Source: DATKDU01 sp035512595 (GTDB taxonomy: Bacteria; Planctomycetota; Planctomycetia; Pirellulales; Pirellulaceae). From it: a DNA stretch of 37,971 nt. The DNA is taken from the NCBI GenBank assembly GCA_035512595.1, contig DATKDU010000189.1, forward strand, positions 1-37,971. Direction: 5' to 3'. Numbering within the stretch: the first letter of the stretch is position 1; each line of letters begins with the position of its first letter. Below are positions 34,862 through 37,971 of the stretch, in pieces. Under the pieces are notes generated by a model. The model did no database searches. It worked only from the letters and a program-made list of their open reading frames with translations, and was not told the origin of the DNA. Position numbers and translations under genes: made by a program.

Positions 34862-37678
34862 ATGAACGAAGACGAAAAACAGGACGCCCTAGCGGCCGAG
34901 ACGACCTATTTTCCGCCCCCTCAGCCGGGAGCCGGCACGGCGAGCGATGATCGTCCGCCGGACACCCTCGCTCGCGCGGCGGATAGCACGCTTCACCGTG
35001 CGCCTGCAGTTTCACCCGATACTCCGCTCCATGACTTGCAAGTCGCTACGATCGACCTGCCGCCCTCTGCGCCGCCCCAGGCCGGCAGCACCACCTCGCC
35101 GACGCTGGACTGGAGCGCGGCACAGGGCGCTTCTCACCCCCTCCGGGCCGCGGTTTCGACGACTGCCGCGCGACAAATTGGTGAGTATGACGTCGGCGCC
35201 GAACTCGGCCGCGGCGGCATGGGGGTTGTCTACCAGGCCCGCCATCGCCAGCTCGGCCGCGTCGTCGCCTTGAAGATGATCCGTTCCGGCGCGCATGCCG
35301 ATGCCGAGGAGCTCGATCGTTTTCTCGTTGAAGCGCGGGCGGTGGCCCGCCTTCAGCATCCAGGAATTGTGCAGATCTTCGACATCGGCCAGCACGATGG
35401 GCTGCCTTACTTCTCGCTCGAGTTCGTCGCCGGGCGAACCCTGCTGGCGCGGGTCGCCAAAGAGCCGCTGGAGCCGCGAGAGGCCGCGGAGCTGATCGAG
35501 CAACTAGCCCATGCCATGCAGTACGCCCACGACCAGGGAATTTTGCATCGCGATCTCAAGCCGGCCAACGTCCTGCTCACCCCCGACGGAAAGCCTAAAA
35601 TCACCGACTTTGGACTGGCCAAGCACATCGAGGGGGAATCCGCATCGACCCAAACCGGCTCGATCGTCGGCACACCCAGCTACATGTCCCCCGAGCAGGC
35701 CAGCGGCAACAGCAAGCAGCTCACTCCGGCGACCGATCAGTACGCGCTGGGCGCGGTCCTCTATCACCTGCTCACCGGCCGCCCGCCGTTTCTGGCGGCC
35801 AAGGCGGTCGAGACCCTGCTGCAAGTCCTGCACGACGAGCCGGTCGCATTGCGCCAGCTTCTCCCCAAGCTGCCGATCGATTTGGAGACCATTTGCCTCA
35901 AGGCGCTGCAGAAGGACCCGCAGCGGCGTTACGCGAGCTGCGACGAGCTGGCGGCCGACCTGCGCCGCTTCCTCAATGGTGAGCCGATCCTCGCCCGGCC
36001 GGTCAGTCGGCCCCAGCGAGTCTGGCGGTGGTGCCGCCGCAATCCGCGAATTGCTATCCCGACTGCCGCCTCGATCCTGCTGTTCCTGATCGCCTTCGGG
36101 ATTTCAGTTGGCTCGGCCTGGGCGCTGGCGAGCCTGAATGCGGACTTGCAGGAGCAAACGAACGAGGCGATTAAGCAAACCGGAATCGCGCAGGCCAATG
36201 AAAAGAAAGCGAAGACAGAGGAAGAAGAAGCACGAAAACAGGAGAAGAAGGCCAACGATCATGCCGGAGTCGCCCTCAATACGATCAAACGAGTCTTTAT
36301 CGAAATGCAGAGTGGTGTCGGCAGGACGCCTGCGCTGCAGCCGTTGAAGAAGAAACTCGTTGAAACGGCGACTAAAGATCTCAGCTCGCTGAAGGATAGC
36401 ATCGGGACGTCAGGAATCACCGGTGCCGCGACGACCCTCAAGTATCACGAACTAATGGCCCAGCTTCATCGAGACGTAGGAGAGACCGAACAGGCCTGGT
36501 CTCACCTCGTGAAGGCTCATGAAATCGCCAATCAACGCATCAAGGATCAAGAGGGGTCAACTGCCGCGCGGTTGAATCTCGCCACGATCTGCGAGGACCT
36601 GGCCTCGATCCGGCAGGTGTACAACCGCAGCATGGAGGATTCGCTCGTGTATTCTCAGCAAGCTGCGCGAATACTCGAAGACGTGCTGGCCAATCCCAAT
36701 CCGGCGCTGAACGATGAACTTCGTTTGGGAATCCTGTTGGAAAGGCTCGATCCTGCGTACTCATCCATCGCCACGACGTTCATCCGGCTTGGCGATACCA
36801 ACCAGGCCCTGGCCTTCTTCGAGAAGGCTCAACAGGTTCGCGAAAGCATCTTGAGGGACCCGGCCTACTTGGCGCTGCCGCAAGAGACACGGGAAAAAAA
36901 CGAAGCGGGTTTCCGCGAGAGATCGGCAAAGTCGTATTGGGCGCTCGGAGATCTTTACTACCGATCGCGTCAGCCGGAGAAAGGCGAGGAGTCATTCGGC
37001 AAGGCGCTGGAGATTTATCAGGAGTTATTCGATAAGAATCCGGCCAATCCGTTTGCCAGGCAAAACTTGCTGGGTGCGTCCAGCCAGGCGGGATACTGGC
37101 TCTTTGTATTCGGCGCACCTGATCGAGCGCGCCCGCTCTACGATAGGGCTCTGGATCTGGCGTCCAAGCTCGATGGCGACTTCCCCGGAAACGTGCCGAT
37201 TCGCACGACGTTGGCTCTCATGCAATACCGCATCGGGGTGCTCATGCATGCTCAAGGCGATGCGAAAGCGACCGAACACTTCGACGCCTGCCTGAAGATC
37301 CGTACCGAATTAGCCACCAAGGATCAAGTCAATGTGAAGCGACAGCAAGAGCTGATGCTGGCTTTGGCACGTAGTGGCAAGCACGGCGAGGCCTCGAGAA
37401 AGGCGGACGAGATCCTTAAAGCCGTAAAGGAATCTGACATCGAGTTGCTCCTGGACGTGGCGCGAGCCTACGCGCAGTGTGGCGTCGCGGTGTTGGGTGA
37501 CGAGGCGGCAGCAGAAGCATTCCGCGTCAAGGCGATCGAAGCCATCACCCACGCGGTAAAGGCCGGCCACCAGGACAAGGTCTACCTGGCCACCGAGCCA
37601 GATTTTGTGCCACTACGCCAGCGGGACGATTTCCGCGCCCTGGCGGCCGCGAACGAGGAGCCGCAGCCGGGCCCCTGA
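34862..37678 (+). CDS. Transmembrane Ser/Thr protein kinase with TPR-like C-terminal region
   Basis: The 938-residue protein has a low-complexity N-terminus (1-105), then a complete Hanks-type kinase domain (about 109-372): GRGGMG loop (116-121), VALK with Lys138, HRDLKPAN with Asp231 and Asn236, DFG (249-251), and SPEQ (276-279). All catalytic residues are present. A juxtamembrane WRWCRRNP segment and one membrane helix (about 398-420) follow. Then comes a Lys/Glu-rich coiled coil (about 426-468) and an alpha-helical, TPR-like region to the end. This is the common planctomycete kinase architecture, with the kinase inside and the helical sensor probably outside. It starts 21 bases after the giant gene and has no visible promoter of its own, so co-transcription is likely. 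Its phosphorylation targets are unknown. Confidence 0.92.
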   Translation: MNEDEKQDALAAETTYFPPPQPGAGTASDDRPPDTLARAADSTLHRAPAVSPDTPLHDLQVATIDLPPSAPPQAGSTTSPTLDWSAAQGASHPLRAAVSTTAARQIGEYDVGAELGRGGMGVVYQARHRQLGRVVALKMIRSGAHADAEELDRFLVEARAVARLQHPGIVQIFDIGQHDGLPYFSLEFVAGRTLLARVAKEPLEPREAAELIEQLAHAMQYAHDQGILHRDLKPANVLLTPDGKPKITDFGLAKHIEGESASTQTGSIVGTPSYMSPEQASGNSKQLTPATDQYALGAVLYHLLTGRPPFLAAKAVETLLQVLHDEPVALRQLLPKLPIDLETICLKALQKDPQRRYASCDELAADLRRFLNGEPILARPVSRPQRVWRWCRRNPRIAIPTAASILLFLIAFGISVGSAWALASLNADLQEQTNEAIKQTGIAQANEKKAKTEEEEARKQEKKANDHAGVALNTIKRVFIEMQSGVGRTPALQPLKKKLVETATKDLSSLKDSIGTSGITGAATTLKYHELMAQLHRDVGETEQAWSHLVKAHEIANQRIKDQEGSTAARLNLATICEDLASIRQVYNRSMEDSLVYSQQAARILEDVLANPNPALNDELRLGILLERLDPAYSSIATTFIRLGDTNQALAFFEKAQQVRESILRDPAYLALPQETREKNEAGFRERSAKSYWALGDLYYRSRQPEKGEESFGKALEIYQELFDKNPANPFARQNLLGASSQAGYWLFVFGAPDRARPLYDRALDLASKLDGDFPGNVPIRTTLALMQYRIGVLMHAQGDAKATEHFDACLKIRTELATKDQVNVKRQQELMLALARSGKHGEASRKADEILKAVKESDIELLLDVARAYAQCGVAVLGDEAAAEAFRVKAIEAITHAVKAGHQDKVYLATEPDFVPLRQRDDFRALAAANEEPQPGP
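36320..36333. repeat. Second copy of the GGCAGGACGCCTGC core
   Basis: The same 14 bases as 5276-5289, here with a 5-base stem and 3-base loop (36321-36333). It is read in the same frame in both genes (Gly-Arg-Thr-Pro-Ala). Confidence 0.5.
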
Positions 37679-37783
37679 GCTGCCCGGCAAGTGGGGGTAG
37701 CAGTGTTCGCCGTTCCGCGGTGATGGTTGGGGTTGATGATCGCTGGGGTACAGGAAATCCGCGGACTTTGCGTCATCCGCGGC
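37679..37783. other. Gap between convergent genes with an inverted repeat
   Basis: CCGCGGA (37759-37765) and TCCGCGG (37776-37782) can form a 7-base stem with a 10-base loop between the convergent kinase and membrane-protein genes. There is no T-run, so a rho-independent terminator is only a possibility. Confidence 0.4.
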
Positions 37784-37971
37784 TCACCTGCCCTGATACC
37801 TTTGCGGGAGCCGCACGAGCTGTGTCAAGTTAAGCCAGGTGCCGCGGCTTTCGCTGTAAGGCCGTGATGCAGCGGACCAGACCGTACCCGCGGCGACCCC
37901 GGCCAGCAGCAGCAGCTCGATCCCAAAGACGCCCCAGTTCGACGACCAGATCCGCGCCGCGGCCAGCGGCC
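37784..37971 (-). CDS. Unidentified membrane protein, C-terminal part (runs off right edge)
   Basis: The minus strand reads about 62 codons ending at TGA (37784-37786). The visible end contains WSSNWGVFGIELLLLAG, then VAAGTVWSA, a likely membrane helix, and a polar tail ending in LTQLVRLPQRYQGR. I do not recognise the family. It converges with the kinase gene, so it belongs to a different transcription unit. The coding call rests on the open frame and protein-like composition. Confidence 0.6.
   Translation of the reverse strand, partial: PLAAARIWSSNWGVFGIELLLLAGVAAGTVWSAASRPYSESRGTWLNLTQLVRLPQRYQGR

Overview
The window looks like a chromosomal segment of a planctomycete, probably Pirellulales-like. 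Evidence: high GC; a DUF1501 protein with a twin-arginine leader; a PVC-type haem protein with beta-propeller, HEAT repeats and CxxCH; a giant exported protein with a planctomycete 'LEPR-XLL'-type N-terminal motif; and a Ser/Thr kinase with a TPR-rich tail. No RNA genes and no CRISPR array were seen.

Layout. (1) 1-974, minus: the N-terminal part of a DUF1501 protein running off the left edge. (2) 975-2527: gene-poor, decayed-looking DNA holding a NusG-like KOW fragment on the minus strand and a few weak short frames. (3) 2528-9127, plus: a tight three-gene cluster (two gaps of 27 bases) encoding a double SGNH-hydrolase, a 1288-residue PVC-type cytochrome/HEAT protein and a Tat-exported TIM-barrel glycoside-hydrolase-like protein. 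Together they suggest an extracytoplasmic polysaccharide-processing set. (4) 9128-9655: a frameshifted ISKra4-like transposase remnant followed by a good sigma70-type promoter. (5) 9656-34840: one gene of about 25.2 kb encoding an 8394-residue modular surface or secreted protein. (6) 34862-37678: a transmembrane Ser/Thr kinase 21 bases downstream, probably co-transcribed. (7) 37784 to the right edge, minus: the C-terminus of an unidentified membrane protein, convergent with the kinase.

The giant protein dominates the window. By eye it has about 54 parallel beta-helix repeat units. LamG, NHL-like propeller, PA14 and beta-sandwich domains are spliced into the helix at only three recurrent loop positions. 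After the helix come six PKD-like domains, an Asp-rich 'GDDGAD' solenoid with a recent 279-bp tandem expansion, a metzincin-like zinc motif without a Met-turn methionine, a PPC domain, two more PKD domains and a C-terminal RTX block. It may be a giant adhesin or polysaccharide-binding surface protein, with the adjacent kinase as a sensor or regulator; that functional link is inference.
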